Shown: positions 37,107 through 46,695, counted from the stretch's first letter. The stretch: 64,000 nt of DNA from an uncultured Clostridia bacterium (GCA_949878885.1 CATLBN010000006.1:1-64000); one strand, 5' to 3'. Program-made: numbers and translations. Notes: generated from the letters alone by a model not told the origin.

Positions 37107-38729
37107 ATGAGCGAAGAAACAAAAGAAGAAGTAGTTTCCGAACCCGAAACGCAGGAACAGCCCGCAGAGGCGAACTCCGAAGCGGCGGCGGAAGCGGTTG
37201 TTGAAAGCCCCTACAAAGGATTTTTCGGCAAGGTGGACAAGTTTTTCGGAATAACCAAAGCTAAGTCCAACTATAAAACCGAAATTTTTGCGGGACTTAC
37301 AACGTTTATGGCAATGGTTTACATACTTATTGTAAATCCCTCTATGTTCGGCTACAATCTCGAAGCGGTTTCGTTCGGCGGTATGTACATTGCAACAGCG
37401 CTTGGCGCAATAGTGGGTACTTTGCTTATGGCGTTTCTTGCCAAAATGCCGCTTGCGCAGGCTTCCGGTATGGGCGTAAACGCATTCGTAGTATTCAATC
37501 TTGTAAAATTCGGCGGGTTAACGTATGCAAACGCAATGGTATTTACGCTTTTAGACGGCGTTATATTTATTATTCTTACCGTAACGGGATTAAGAAAATA
37601 CATATTTACCGCAATTCCAGACGAAGTAAGAAAGGCTATTAACGTAGGTTTGGGTCTGTTTATTGCGTTCATCGGTTTGCAGAACGCAGGCGTTATAGTA
37701 GACAACAGCTCAACGCTTGTAAATCTTACCTCTTTCAATATTTTAGACGCTATTAAACACGTGCAACACTTTGCAACATATAAAAGCGGTACCGTAGGCG
37801 GTATGCTTCCTGCAATAGTTGCTATTTTCGGCGTAATAGCAATGGCTGTTCTTGCAAAGAAAAACGTAAAGGGCTACATTTTGTGGGGCGTATTGGGCTC
37901 GGCCGTGCTCTATTATATTCTTGCCGGTTTCGGCTGCATAGGCTGGGGCGGTTCTGTTACAGCAGAAGACGGCACAGTAACTTATATGGGCAGCGAAGCC
38001 TGCAAACAGATTTTCTCCAACATAAAGATGGACAACCCGTTTAAAGCGTTTGCTTTGTGGGGTAAAGAATCCGTAGGTCAGGTATTTGTAAACGGCTTTG
38101 ACTTCTCGGAGTATCTCAACGCAGGCAATTCCGTAGGTTCGTTGGTTATGCTTATAGTAACTTCCGCGCTTTCGCTTTGTATGCTTGATATGTTCGATAC
38201 TCTCGGCACGCTTTACGGCGCTTGTTCTAAGGGGAATCTTCTCGATAAAGAGGGCAATCCTCTCAATATGAACAGATGTATGCTTGCCGACGCTATAGCA
38301 ACCACGTCTGGCGCAATCTTCGGTACTTCTACCGTTACCACGTTCGTTGAATCTTCTGCCGGCGTTGCCGCAGGCGGCAAAACGGGCTTTACGGCGCTTG
38401 TAACCGGTCTTTGCTTTATAGTTGCAATGTTCTTATCGCCTATTGCAAAGCTTATTCCCTCTGCAGCTACTGCAACCGCGCTTATCTGGGTAGGCGTTCT
38501 TATGATGACTTCGGTTACCAACATTGATTGGAAAGACCCTGCCGCAGCGCTTCCCGCATTCCTTACAATCGCGGTTATGGCGTTCGGTTACGAAATTTCC
38601 TACGGTATCGGCATAGGTATAATATCAAGCGTAATCGTAAGAGTTTGCACGGGCAAAGTAAAGAGCATTTCCGTTGTAACTTGGCTTATTGCGGCGTTCT
38701 TCCTTGCAACGTTTGTATTAACTCACTGA
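37107..38729 (+). CDS. AzgA-type purine permease (NCS2-like)
   Basis: Membrane transporter of 540 residues for adenine, guanine or hypoxanthine. After an acidic N-terminal extension of about 45 residues rich in Glu and Ala come the family's helices, beginning 'EIFAGLTTFMAMVYILIVNPSM', with 'ASGMGVNAFVVF' and 'GTSTVTTFVESSAGVAAGGKTG'. ATG 37107 is chosen because GGAGGTA lies just upstream and within the ORF-track extension. Next to adenine deaminase, it likely imports bases for salvage. Confidence 0.92.
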   Translation: MSEETKEEVVSEPETQEQPAEANSEAAAEAVVESPYKGFFGKVDKFFGITKAKSNYKTEIFAGLTTFMAMVYILIVNPSMFGYNLEAVSFGGMYIATALGAIVGTLLMAFLAKMPLAQASGMGVNAFVVFNLVKFGGLTYANAMVFTLLDGVIFIILTVTGLRKYIFTAIPDEVRKAINVGLGLFIAFIGLQNAGVIVDNSSTLVNLTSFNILDAIKHVQHFATYKSGTVGGMLPAIVAIFGVIAMAVLAKKNVKGYILWGVLGSAVLYYILAGFGCIGWGGSVTAEDGTVTYMGSEACKQIFSNIKMDNPFKAFALWGKESVGQVFVNGFDFSEYLNAGNSVGSLVMLIVTSALSLCMLDMFDTLGTLYGACSKGNLLDKEGNPLNMNRCMLADAIATTSGAIFGTSTVTTFVESSAGVAAGGKTGFTALVTGLCFIVAMFLSPIAKLIPSAATATALIWVGVLMMTSVTNIDWKDPAAALPAFLTIAVMAFGYEISYGIGIGIISSVIVRVCTGKVKSISVVTWLIAAFFLATFVLTH

Positions 38730-38745
38730 TAAATAAAATTATTTT

Positions 38746-38776
38746 AAAGCCGCCGCTTGAAAAAGCGGCGGCTTTA
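38746..38776 (+). terminator. Terminator between permease and ade
   Basis: AAGCCGCCGCTT / AAGCGGCGGCTT stem with a short loop, followed by TATG. Confidence 0.8.
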
Positions 38777-38785
38777 TGTTATACT
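38757..38785 (+). promoter_or_regulatory. Promoter of ade
   Basis: TTGAAA starts in the loop of the terminator hairpin; 17 bases later TATACT. So the 3' arm of the terminator is the promoter spacer. Confidence 0.6.
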
Positions 38786-38810
38786 GTATAAAAATACACA
38801 GAGGTTTTTT

Positions 38811-40523
38811 ATGCTTGAAAAATATATTTTGGCGGCAACACGCAAAGTAAAAGCCGATTTGGTGCTTAAAAACACTACTTTCGTAGACGTTTTTACGGGC
38901 GTTTTACGCAAGGGCGATATTGCCGTGGTAGGCGAAAAAATTGTAGGTACCGGAGAGTATCAGGGCGAAAAAGAAATTGACTGCAAAGGATTAACCGTAG
39001 TTCCGGGGTACATAGACGGGCACGTTCATATAGAAAGTTCTCAGCTCTCTCCAGAGGAGTTTGCTTCTTTAATTGTTCCGCGCGGCACCACAACTATTAT
39101 TGCCGACCCTCACGAAATTACAAACGTTTGCGGTATGGCGGGCTGCGAATACATTGCAAAAGCTTCCCAAAACGTACCTCTTGACGTATTGCTTCAACTG
39201 CCTTCGTGCGTGCCTGCAACGCCGTTTGAAACCAGCGGAGCCGTACTTGCAGGTAAAGATATACAAAAAAATATAGTAAACGATTATATATTCGGCTTGG
39301 GCGAATTTATGAATTACCCAGGTATAATCAACTGCGACCCCGACGTTCTCAAAAAAGCTGAGGCGGCGCATTCCGCAGGTAAAATTATAGATGGACATGC
39401 GCCCGCCGTTTACGGTTACGAGCTTAACGGATATCTCTGCGCCGGAATTTCCACCGACCACGAGTGCGTTTATAAAGACGAGATAGACGAAAAAATTTCA
39501 AAGGGTATGTACGTGCATATTAGGCACGGTTCGTCAACGCAAAATCTCGGCAACGCCGAGTATATGACCGACGCAAATATGCGCCGTTTTATACTTTGCA
39601 CGGACGACAGACACGCAGCCGACTTAAAGTCTAAGGGGCACTTGGACGACGCTTTGAGAAAGTTGGTAGCAAACGGTACAGACCCCATACGTGCCGTAAT
39701 ATGCGCTACTTTAAACGCTGCGGAGTGTTATAATCTAAAATTCCGCGGAGCAATAGCCCCGTATTATCTTGCCGACCTTGTTGCGGTGGACAACCTTAAA
39801 AATTTTAATGCGCAATACGTTATTAAAAACGGCAAATTGGTTGCGGAAAACGGCAAAGCGCTGTTCGATACTTCAAAGCGGTACCTACCCGCAAACGTTT
39901 TGAATACCGTGCATCTCAAAAAAATGAAAGCGGAAGATTTTGTTTTGGAGCTTAAAGGCAGCAAGGCAAAAACAATGACTATTTTGCCGGGCGGAGTTGT
40001 TACGGGATGCGAAATTGCAGAAGTGCAAAGCCGTAACGGCGACGTGGTTTTGGAAGGAACCGATTTGTTGAAACTTGCCGTTGTGGAACGCCATAAAATG
40101 ACGGGCAATATAGGTAAGGCGCTTTTTAAAGGTTACGGCTTTAAAGGCGGCGCGCTTGGTATTACCATAGCGCACGATTCGCATAATATCATTTTAATGG
40201 GCGACGATAACGAGAGTATGGCAAAGGCGGCAAATTGTTTAAAAGACATTGGCGGCGGTATGGTTATAGTTGACAGAAAAACGGGCGAAGTGCATTCGCT
40301 TACGCTGGATATTGCCGGACTTATGTCTTCGCGCGACGCCGAAAGTCTGCAAAGAGACAGTCGCGCTTTAATCGAACGGGCATACGGAATGGGCGTTAAG
40401 CGCGACTACGAAGCGTTTATGTCGCTTGCGTTTTTATCGCTTGCGGTAATCCCCAAATTAAAGCTTTTGGATACAGGGCTTTTCGACGTTGAAAAATTTT
40501 CGTTTACAGATATAAACGCTTAA
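38811..40523 (+). CDS. ade: Adenine deaminase
   Basis: Deaminates adenine to hypoxanthine. 571 residues of the amidohydrolase superfamily with metal-binding 'DGHVHIESSQLSPEEFA' (about 75), 'HGHAP'-like 'IDGHAPAV', 'STDHECV' and 'LCTDDRH', and the C-terminal domain with 'GGMVIVDRKTGEV'. The length is normal. ATG 38811 is chosen over the ORF-track start, as GAGG precedes it and the N-terminus then fits the family. It works with the purine permease upstream. Confidence 0.95.
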   Translation: MLEKYILAATRKVKADLVLKNTTFVDVFTGVLRKGDIAVVGEKIVGTGEYQGEKEIDCKGLTVVPGYIDGHVHIESSQLSPEEFASLIVPRGTTTIIADPHEITNVCGMAGCEYIAKASQNVPLDVLLQLPSCVPATPFETSGAVLAGKDIQKNIVNDYIFGLGEFMNYPGIINCDPDVLKKAEAAHSAGKIIDGHAPAVYGYELNGYLCAGISTDHECVYKDEIDEKISKGMYVHIRHGSSTQNLGNAEYMTDANMRRFILCTDDRHAADLKSKGHLDDALRKLVANGTDPIRAVICATLNAAECYNLKFRGAIAPYYLADLVAVDNLKNFNAQYVIKNGKLVAENGKALFDTSKRYLPANVLNTVHLKKMKAEDFVLELKGSKAKTMTILPGGVVTGCEIAEVQSRNGDVVLEGTDLLKLAVVERHKMTGNIGKALFKGYGFKGGALGITIAHDSHNIILMGDDNESMAKAANCLKDIGGGMVIVDRKTGEVHSLTLDIAGLMSSRDAESLQRDSRALIERAYGMGVKRDYEAFMSLAFLSLAVIPKLKLLDTGLFDVEKFSFTDINA

Positions 40524-40548
40524 ATTATATAAAAAATTCGGCATTTAA

Positions 40549-40590
40549 TAACTCCGTCCGCTGAAATGTCGGGACGGAGTTAAACTTTTT
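40549..40590 (+). terminator. Terminator after ade
   Basis: 11-bp stem TAACTCCGTCC / GGACGGAGTTA followed by AACTTTTTT. Confidence 0.88.
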
Positions 40591-40654
40591 TATTAGGTTT
40601 ATAAATAATTAGAGTTTTTTTGCGGTTAAATTGCAATATTTAACAAAAAACAAT

Positions 40655-40683
40655 TTTACTTATTTAACCGAATATAGTACAAT
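40655..40683 (+). promoter_or_regulatory. Promoter of secA
   Basis: TTTACT, 17-base spacer, TACAAT; leader of about 28 bases with AAGGA. Confidence 0.7.
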
Positions 40684-40717
40684 TAATATAGATAATTGTA
40701 TTTTAAGGAAAATTATT

Positions 40718-43700
40718 ATGGGTCTTATAAAATTTATTCTCGGCGCCGATTCCAGAAGCGCGCTGAAAAGATTAAATAAACTTGCAAACAAGGTTGAAGA
40801 ATTAGAGCCTAAGTATTCGGCTATGTCCGACGACGAGTTAAAAAATCAAACTCAGGTACTCAAAGGCAGGCTTGCGGCGGGCGAAACGCTTGACGATATA
40901 ATGTTCGACGCGTTTGCCGCTCTGCGCGAAGCAAGTTGGCGCGTTCTTAAAATGAAGCATTTCCACGTGCAGATTGTCGGCGGCATATGTTTGCATCAGG
41001 GGCGTATTGCCGAAATGAAAACGGGCGAAGGCAAAACGCTTGTTTCAACGCTTCCCGCATATTTAAACGCGTTATCCGGAAAAGGCGTTCACATAGTTAC
41101 CGTAAACGACTATCTTGCAAAGCGCGACGCAGAGTGGATGGGCAAAGTTCATAAATTTATGGGGCTTACCGTAGGCGTAGTAGTTCCCGGTATGGACGAC
41201 GAGGATAAAAAAAGGTCGTACGCCTGCGACATTATTTACGCAACCAATAACGAACTCGGTTTCGACTATTTGAGGGATAATCTTAAAACAAACATTCCTT
41301 CTATGGTTCAGCGCGAACTTAATTATTGCATAATCGACGAAGTTGACTCTATTTTGATAGACGAAGCGAGAACGCCGCTTATTATTTCAGGCAGGGGCGG
41401 AGAAAGTTCCAAACTTTACGAGGACGTGGACAGGTTTGTCCGCACGCTTTCCGGCGGATTTGACGACGATAAAAAGGACGCGGAAAAGAAAGCGCCTTCA
41501 CGCCGCAAAAAAGATTTAAGCGAAGCCGAGCAGCAGGCGCAGGACAAGCTTGCGCGTGTTCTACAAGAAATGGAAAATTGGGATTACATTATAGACAGAA
41601 AGGATAAGTCTGTAACCATTACCGAAAAAGGCGCGGAAAAAGCCGAAAGATTTTTCAATATAAAAAACTTGGGCGATATAGAAAACGCCGAATTAAACCA
41701 TCACATCCAACAGGCTTTAAAAGCGCACGAATTGTTCCATAACGGCGAGGAATATATAGTTTCCGCCGACGGCGAAATTTTAATCGTAGACGAATTTACT
41801 GGCCGTGTTTTGAACGGCAGACGCTATTCCGACGGACTGCATCAGGCAATAGAAGCCAAAGAAAAGGTAAAAGTTAAGGAAGAAAACAAAACGCACGCAA
41901 CAGTAACCTTCCAAAACTATTTCAGGCTTTACAACAAACTTGCCGGTATGACGGGTACGGCAATGACCGAAGAAGACGAATTCAGAACAATTTATTCGCT
42001 TGACGTTGTGCCTATTCCCACCAACCGTCCCGTGCAGAGAGTGGACTATGCGGATATGATTTATTCCACCGAAGAAGGCAAAAAGAAAGCTATTGTAAAC
42101 GAAGTTGTAGAACGCCACGCCAAGGGTCAGCCTATTCTTATAGGTACGGTTACAGTAGACAAGTCGGAAGAAATTTCAAGGCTTTTGCGCCGTAACGGTG
42201 TTAAGCATAATATACTAAACGCTAAAAACCACGAACGCGAAGCCGAGATAGTTGCGCAGGCAGGCAGATTAAACGCAGTTACCATTGCAACCAATATGGC
42301 AGGACGCGGAACGGATATTCTGCTTGGCGGCAACCCCGAATACCTTGCAAAAAAACGTATGCGAGAAGAAGGCTTCGACCACGAAATGGTTGAAGTTGCA
42401 ATTTCTTACGCGGACAGAGAGTTTACCGAAGACGAGCAGAAGGCCCGCGCCAGATACGCCGAGCTGTACGCAGGATATAAAAAGGAAACCGACGAAGAAA
42501 AGCAGCAGGTTATAAAAGCGGGCGGACTTTGTATTTTGGGTACCGAACGCCACGAATCGCGCCGTATAGACAACCAGCTCCGCGGACGTGCCGGACGTCA
42601 GGGCGACCCCGGAGATTCTATATTCTTTATTTCGCTTGAAGACGACCTTGCAAAGCGTTTCGGCGGCGAAAGTATGAAAAAGTTGTACAACGTTTTCAAA
42701 ATTGACGACGACCAGTGTTTGCAGTCTAAAATGCTTACGCGCAGTATCGAAAACGCCCAAAAAGCAATAGAGGGCAGAAACTTCGGAATAAGAAAGCATA
42801 CTTTGCAGTATGACGAAGTTATGAACGAACAGCGTAAAACCATATACGGCGAGCGTATGAAGGTTTTAAAGGGCGAAGACGTGCACGAGCAAATGCTGAA
42901 ATATATTCCCGATTATATAGAAAAGGTTGTTGCGGAAGCCGTTAATACCGACGAAATGCCCGAAAAGTGGGATGAAAACGCTCTTAACGAAGCGCTTAAA
43001 CAAAAAGTTTATCCCGACGAGTGCGATTTTGAAATTACGCGCGATATGCTTGAGCGTTGGGATTACGAACACGCTATAAAGAAAATTTCGAAAGAAGTTA
43101 TAAAAGCTTACGAACAGAAAATTTTTAATATAAGCGAAGAAACCGACGGACAGGTGGATTACCGCCAAGTTGAGCGCAACGAACTTTTAAGGGGCGTTGA
43201 CAGAAACTGGATTGATCATATAGACGCTATGGACCAATTAAGAAAAGGTATCGGTCTGCGCGGATACGCACAGCAAGACCCCGTTATTGCCTACAAGCAG
43301 GAAGGCTATGAAATGTTTGAAGAAATGATAGGGCGCGTTCAGACGACTACCATTTCAAGGCTGTTAAAGGGCAGAATCGTCCGCGTGCAGAGCAACAGAC
43401 CCGTTCCCGTACAGAGAATGGGTGCAAAAGAAGATATATCGCCTGTAAATCCCGCAGTAGCGGCACGAGCACGCGAAATTATGGAACAGCGCGCCAAAGA
43501 AAACGAAGAAAAGGCAAAGCAGAGCCAAGCTCAAAACGCAGCGCAGATACCTTCAGCGGCACCCGTTATAGGCGAAGCTCCGCAAGCTCCTAAAGATTTG
43601 GCAACCAATATAGGCGGCAAGCAGCAGCCCAAAGTTGCGCCCAAATCGGCAAAAGTAGGCAGAAACGACCCTTGCCCTTGCGGAAGCGGCAAAAAGTATA

Positions 43701-43732
43701 AAGACTGCTGTTATTGGAAAGACCATAATTAA
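40718..43732 (+). CDS. secA: Protein translocase ATPase SecA
   Basis: Motor of Sec-dependent protein export, 1,004 residues. Walker A 'MKTGEGKTLV' (about 105), 'DEVDSILIDEARTPLIISG', 'GRAGRQGDPG', and a C-terminal zinc-binding SEC-C motif 'CPCGSGKKYKDCCY'. ATG 40718 is preferred over the ORF-track start 29 codons upstream because AAGGA lies before it and the protein then begins 'GLIKFILGADSR'. The insertion near 270-300 is Lys-rich ('KKDAEKKAPSRRKKD'). prfB follows, as in Bacillus. Confidence 0.97.
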   Translation: MGLIKFILGADSRSALKRLNKLANKVEELEPKYSAMSDDELKNQTQVLKGRLAAGETLDDIMFDAFAALREASWRVLKMKHFHVQIVGGICLHQGRIAEMKTGEGKTLVSTLPAYLNALSGKGVHIVTVNDYLAKRDAEWMGKVHKFMGLTVGVVVPGMDDEDKKRSYACDIIYATNNELGFDYLRDNLKTNIPSMVQRELNYCIIDEVDSILIDEARTPLIISGRGGESSKLYEDVDRFVRTLSGGFDDDKKDAEKKAPSRRKKDLSEAEQQAQDKLARVLQEMENWDYIIDRKDKSVTITEKGAEKAERFFNIKNLGDIENAELNHHIQQALKAHELFHNGEEYIVSADGEILIVDEFTGRVLNGRRYSDGLHQAIEAKEKVKVKEENKTHATVTFQNYFRLYNKLAGMTGTAMTEEDEFRTIYSLDVVPIPTNRPVQRVDYADMIYSTEEGKKKAIVNEVVERHAKGQPILIGTVTVDKSEEISRLLRRNGVKHNILNAKNHEREAEIVAQAGRLNAVTIATNMAGRGTDILLGGNPEYLAKKRMREEGFDHEMVEVAISYADREFTEDEQKARARYAELYAGYKKETDEEKQQVIKAGGLCILGTERHESRRIDNQLRGRAGRQGDPGDSIFFISLEDDLAKRFGGESMKKLYNVFKIDDDQCLQSKMLTRSIENAQKAIEGRNFGIRKHTLQYDEVMNEQRKTIYGERMKVLKGEDVHEQMLKYIPDYIEKVVAEAVNTDEMPEKWDENALNEALKQKVYPDECDFEITRDMLERWDYEHAIKKISKEVIKAYEQKIFNISEETDGQVDYRQVERNELLRGVDRNWIDHIDAMDQLRKGIGLRGYAQQDPVIAYKQEGYEMFEEMIGRVQTTTISRLLKGRIVRVQSNRPVPVQRMGAKEDISPVNPAVAARAREIMEQRAKENEEKAKQSQAQNAAQIPSAAPVIGEAPQAPKDLATNIGGKQQPKVAPKSAKVGRNDPCPCGSGKKYKDCCYWKDHN

Positions 43733-43800
43733 TACGCCGCAGGCATTGCCTGCAATATTAAAGCGTTAATAAAACAATTAAAAACCTATAAACGGAAATT

Positions 43801-44901
43801 ATGTTTAAAGCAGACGATTACAGATTAAAATTAAAGGCCTTGGAAGTAACTTTGTCGGAGGCGAAATACGCGCTTGATATAGATAATTTAGGCGTGCGCC
43901 TTGCCGAACTTAAAAGCGAGCAGGAAAAGCCGGAAGTGTGGCAGGACTTGGAGAAATCCAAAAAAATAGGCAGAGAAGTCGCTTTGGTAGAAGGCAAAAT
44001 AAATTCTTATAAAACGGGCGAAGGCGCCATTGCAGACGCAAACGCTTTTATAGATTTAATAGAGGAAGCCGACGACGAAAGTTTAATACCAGAGCTTGAA
44101 ACTATGATTTCCGCCGCCGAAGAAGATATTGAAAATATGCGTATCCGCGCACTTTTGCGCGGCGATTACGACGCAAACAACGCAATTTTAAACCTTCATT
44201 CCGGCGCGGGCGGCACCGAAGCGTGCGATTGGACGCAAATGCTTTACAGAATGTACTGCCGCTATTGCGAAAAGCAGGGATTTAAAGTTACTGAATTAGA
44301 CTTTGAAGACGGCGACGAAGCCGGTTTGAAATCCGTAAGTTTCAAAATAGAAGGCGAAAACGCATACGGGTTTTTAAAGGCGGAAAAGGGCGTGCACAGA
44401 CTTGTGCGCATTTCCCCGTTCGATTCCAACAAACGCAGGCATACTTCGTTTGCTTCGCTTGAAGTTATGCCTGAGGTAGACGACGAGAACGAAGTTGAAA
44501 TAAAGGACGAGGACATAAGAATTGACGTTTACCGCGCAAGCGGAGCCGGCGGACAAAAGGTAAATAAAACCGAAACCGCAATTCGCATAACTCACTATCC
44601 TACGGGTATAGTGGTTACCTGCCAAAACGAAAGAAGTCAGCTTCAAAATAAAGCTATGGCTTTTGAATATCTGCGCGCAAAACTTGTTGAGCGCAAAATT
44701 GCAGACAGAGAAGCCGCCGACGCCGAAATTAAAGGCGAAATAAAAAAAATAGAATGGGGCAGTCAAATCCGTTCTTACGTTTTCTGTCCGTACACTCTTG
44801 TAAAAGACCACAGAACGGGTTTTGAAAACACAAACGTTCAAGCGGTTATGGACGGAGATATTCAGGGATTTATTATAGACTATCTTAAAAAAACAGTTTA
44901 A
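43801..44901 (+). CDS. prfB: Peptide chain release factor 2
   Basis: Terminates translation at UGA and UAA. 366 residues with the 'GAGGQKVNK' GGQ loop and 'SPF' in 'RISPFDSNKRRH', the RF2 stop-reading tripeptide. The whole protein, including the region around codons 20-30 where most RF2 genes have an in-frame UGA and +1 shift site, is one open frame from an ATG preceded by CGGAA; autoregulatory frameshifting is therefore absent. Confidence 0.96.
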   Translation: MFKADDYRLKLKALEVTLSEAKYALDIDNLGVRLAELKSEQEKPEVWQDLEKSKKIGREVALVEGKINSYKTGEGAIADANAFIDLIEEADDESLIPELETMISAAEEDIENMRIRALLRGDYDANNAILNLHSGAGGTEACDWTQMLYRMYCRYCEKQGFKVTELDFEDGDEAGLKSVSFKIEGENAYGFLKAEKGVHRLVRISPFDSNKRRHTSFASLEVMPEVDDENEVEIKDEDIRIDVYRASGAGGQKVNKTETAIRITHYPTGIVVTCQNERSQLQNKAMAFEYLRAKLVERKIADREAADAEIKGEIKKIEWGSQIRSYVFCPYTLVKDHRTGFENTNVQAVMDGDIQGFIIDYLKKTV

Positions 44902-44907
44902 TAAAAA

Positions 44908-44933
44908 CGCATATTTGCCTAAATAAATATGCG
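44908..44933 (+). repeat. Inverted repeat between prfB and tsaD
   Basis: CGCATATTT / AAATATGCG perfect stem with an eight-base loop and no T-tract; it may be a weak terminator or mRNA end. Confidence 0.5.
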
Positions 44934-44960
44934 CCGCAAAGCAAGTTTGTTTTTTAACAT

Positions 44961-45995
44961 ATGTATCAAAAATCAACTTTTAAAATAAAAAAAGACCCCA
45001 TAATTTTGGGGTTGGAATCCAGCTGCGACGAAACTGCCGCCGCCGTAATCTGCGGCAGGCGGCTTTTGTCCGACGAAATTATATCTTCTGCAACCGAGCA
45101 GGCTAAATACGGCGGCGTCGTTCCCGAAATCGCATCAAGGGCGCATACCGAAGCGGTTGACGAAGTTGTTTGTCGCGCGCTTAAAAAAGCCGGAGTTACT
45201 GTTAAAGATTTGGATGCGGTTGCGGTAACCTACGGCGCAGGGCTTTTGGGGGCGCTTTTGGTCGGTTTGTCGTTTGCCAAAGCTTTGGCGTACACGCTTA
45301 ATATTCCTCTTATAGCGGTAAACCATATCCGCGGTCATCTTGCGGCGGCTTATCTTGTAGACGTAAATTTAAAACCTCCGTTTATTACCCTGCTTGCAAG
45401 CGGCGGACATACCGCAATTCTGCATACAGAAAGCTACACCTCTTTTTCTATGTTGGGGTCCACTTGCGACGACGCGGCGGGCGAAGCGTTTGATAAAGTT
45501 GCGCGCGTTTTGTCGCTGCCTTATCCCGGCGGCGTAAACGTTGAACGGCTTGCGGCAGGCGGCAGCGGCAGCATTAAATTTCCGCAGGCGCTTGTCAGCG
45601 GAGGAAATTTAAAGTTTTCGTACAGCGGACTTAAAACTTCGGTAATTAACTACTGCCACAATGCCGAACAAAAGGGCGAAAAAATCAATCCTGCCGACGT
45701 TGCTTACGCGTTTCAGCGCTCCGCTGTTGACCCGCTTGTAAAAAAAACCGTAGAATGCGCCTTGAAAGCAGGCGTAAAAACGGTAACCGCAGGCGGCGGA
45801 GTTATTGCAAACGGTTATTTGCGCTCCTCTTTAAGCGAAGCCTGTGCCGCCGCCGGATTAAAACTTGTTTTGCCCGAAAAAAGATATTGCACCGATAACG
45901 CGGCTATGATTGCCGCCGAAGGTTTAATACAGTATAACGCTTGTAACTTTGCAGATATGAACATAAACGCACAGGCGCAAATACCGCTTAAATAA
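44961..45995 (+). CDS. tsaD: tRNA t6A threonylcarbamoyltransferase TsaD
   Basis: Transfers the threonylcarbamoyl group to A37 of ANN-decoding tRNAs, working with TsaB and TsaE. 344 residues, with 'LGLESSCDETAAAV' at the N-terminus, metal-binding 'NHIRGH' and 'SGGHTAILH', and the C-terminal 'NAAMIAAEG'. The length is standard. It starts 60 bases after prfB with no clear Shine-Dalgarno sequence. tsaB and tsaE are not in the window. Confidence 0.96.
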   Translation: MYQKSTFKIKKDPIILGLESSCDETAAAVICGRRLLSDEIISSATEQAKYGGVVPEIASRAHTEAVDEVVCRALKKAGVTVKDLDAVAVTYGAGLLGALLVGLSFAKALAYTLNIPLIAVNHIRGHLAAAYLVDVNLKPPFITLLASGGHTAILHTESYTSFSMLGSTCDDAAGEAFDKVARVLSLPYPGGVNVERLAAGGSGSIKFPQALVSGGNLKFSYSGLKTSVINYCHNAEQKGEKINPADVAYAFQRSAVDPLVKKTVECALKAGVKTVTAGGGVIANGYLRSSLSEACAAAGLKLVLPEKRYCTDNAAMIAAEGLIQYNACNFADMNINAQAQIPLK

Positions 45996-46057
45996 CGCCG
46001 TATATAAAAGCCTGTTGCCGAGCGGTCAGCTTTTACAAAACATTTTAATATTTACTT

Positions 46058-46263
46058 ATGAACGGATTTGCCGAAAGATTAAAATATTTACGCGAATAAT
46101 GCTGGCTTACTCAAAAAGAGTTTGCAAATATAAGCAAAGCGGACGGCGATGAAAATTCAGAAAAACGAAAAAGAAAAATGTTGCTCTATGTTTTTAAAAA
46201 TTGTCTACCCAAACGCAAGACTCTGTTTTAAATGCGGCGCAGCTGCTTTCGCAAAAACGTTAA
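46058..46263 (+). pseudogene. Decayed XRE-family regulator
   Basis: Reading from ATG 46058 gives 'MNGFAERLKYLRE', a stop (TAA 46097), then 'CWLTQKEFANISKADG', which is the start of an XRE-type helix-turn-helix. After about 46200 the sense continues in another frame as 'LSTQTQDSVLNAAQLLSQKR' and a stop at 46261-46263. An in-frame stop, a frameshift and a shortened middle show decay from a gene of about 100 or more codons. The identity rests on the typical RLKYLRE...LTQKEFA pattern. Confidence 0.65.
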
Positions 46264-46414
46264 AATAATAAATTTATATATGTAAATGTGCAAATGTGTG
46301 CTGTTGAATATTTGCGCATAAATACTTTTTGGCTTGAGTACGGCGGAGTTTAATTAAGACAAGCTCATTAAAAGCAAGCATAAAAATAACAAATAAAAAC
46401 AAGTTAAAATTTGC
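46264..46414. other. AT-rich stretch without visible features
   Basis: Between the decayed regulator and the ileS promoter there is only AT-rich sequence with many stops in all frames. No repeat or RNA structure was recognised. Confidence 0.5.
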
Positions 46415-46443
46415 TTTACTTTTTAATCGGTGTTTTATATAAT
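46415..46443 (+). promoter_or_regulatory. Promoter of ileS
   Basis: TTTACT, 17-base spacer, TATAAT; transcription would start near 46450 at the 5' end of the T-box. Confidence 0.75.
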
Positions 46444-46449
46444 TAATGC

Positions 46450-46695
46450 ACAACTTTATTAAAAGCTATGACAAAGGACAACGCCTTAAAACTTATTGCT
46501 TTAAAGAGAGCTTCCGTTCGGTGCAAGGGAGCAAGCGGGTTTTACGGATATCCCCTTTCAGCTTACTTTCCTAACGCTTTTTGCTTTTAAGAGAGTACGG
46601 TTTCGTAACCCGTTACAAGTTACGGCAAATGCAGGTTTGTTTTGGTGGTATAAAAAACGCGTGTAAAGCGTTCCGAAGCACGGAACGCTTTTTTT
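46450..46695 (+). promoter_or_regulatory. T-box leader of ileS
   Basis: Leader of about 245 bases. It has the Stem I elements AAAGAGAGC and GGTGCAAGGGAGC, a candidate specifier in GGATATCCCC (ATA or ATC, both isoleucine), the acceptor-pairing TGGT in TTTGGTGGTATAAAAAACGCG and a terminal hairpin. Uncharged tRNA-Ile would stabilise the antiterminator and allow ileS expression. The T-box sequence itself is degenerate against AGGGTGGNACCGCG. Confidence 0.82.
46665..46695 (+). terminator. T-box attenuator terminator
   Basis: AAAGCGTTCCG / CGGAACGCTTT stem followed by TTTT, about 55 bases before ileS; the regulated terminator of the T-box. Confidence 0.9.

Noticed and set aside
43733-43800. GCAGGCA/TTGCCTGC hairpin between secA and prfB as a terminator
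   Set aside because: Short stem with almost no loop and no T-tract; secA and prfB are more likely cotranscribed.
45996-46040. AAAAGC...GCTTTT repeat after tsaD as a terminator
   Set aside because: The loop is long and the stem only six bases; too weak to call.
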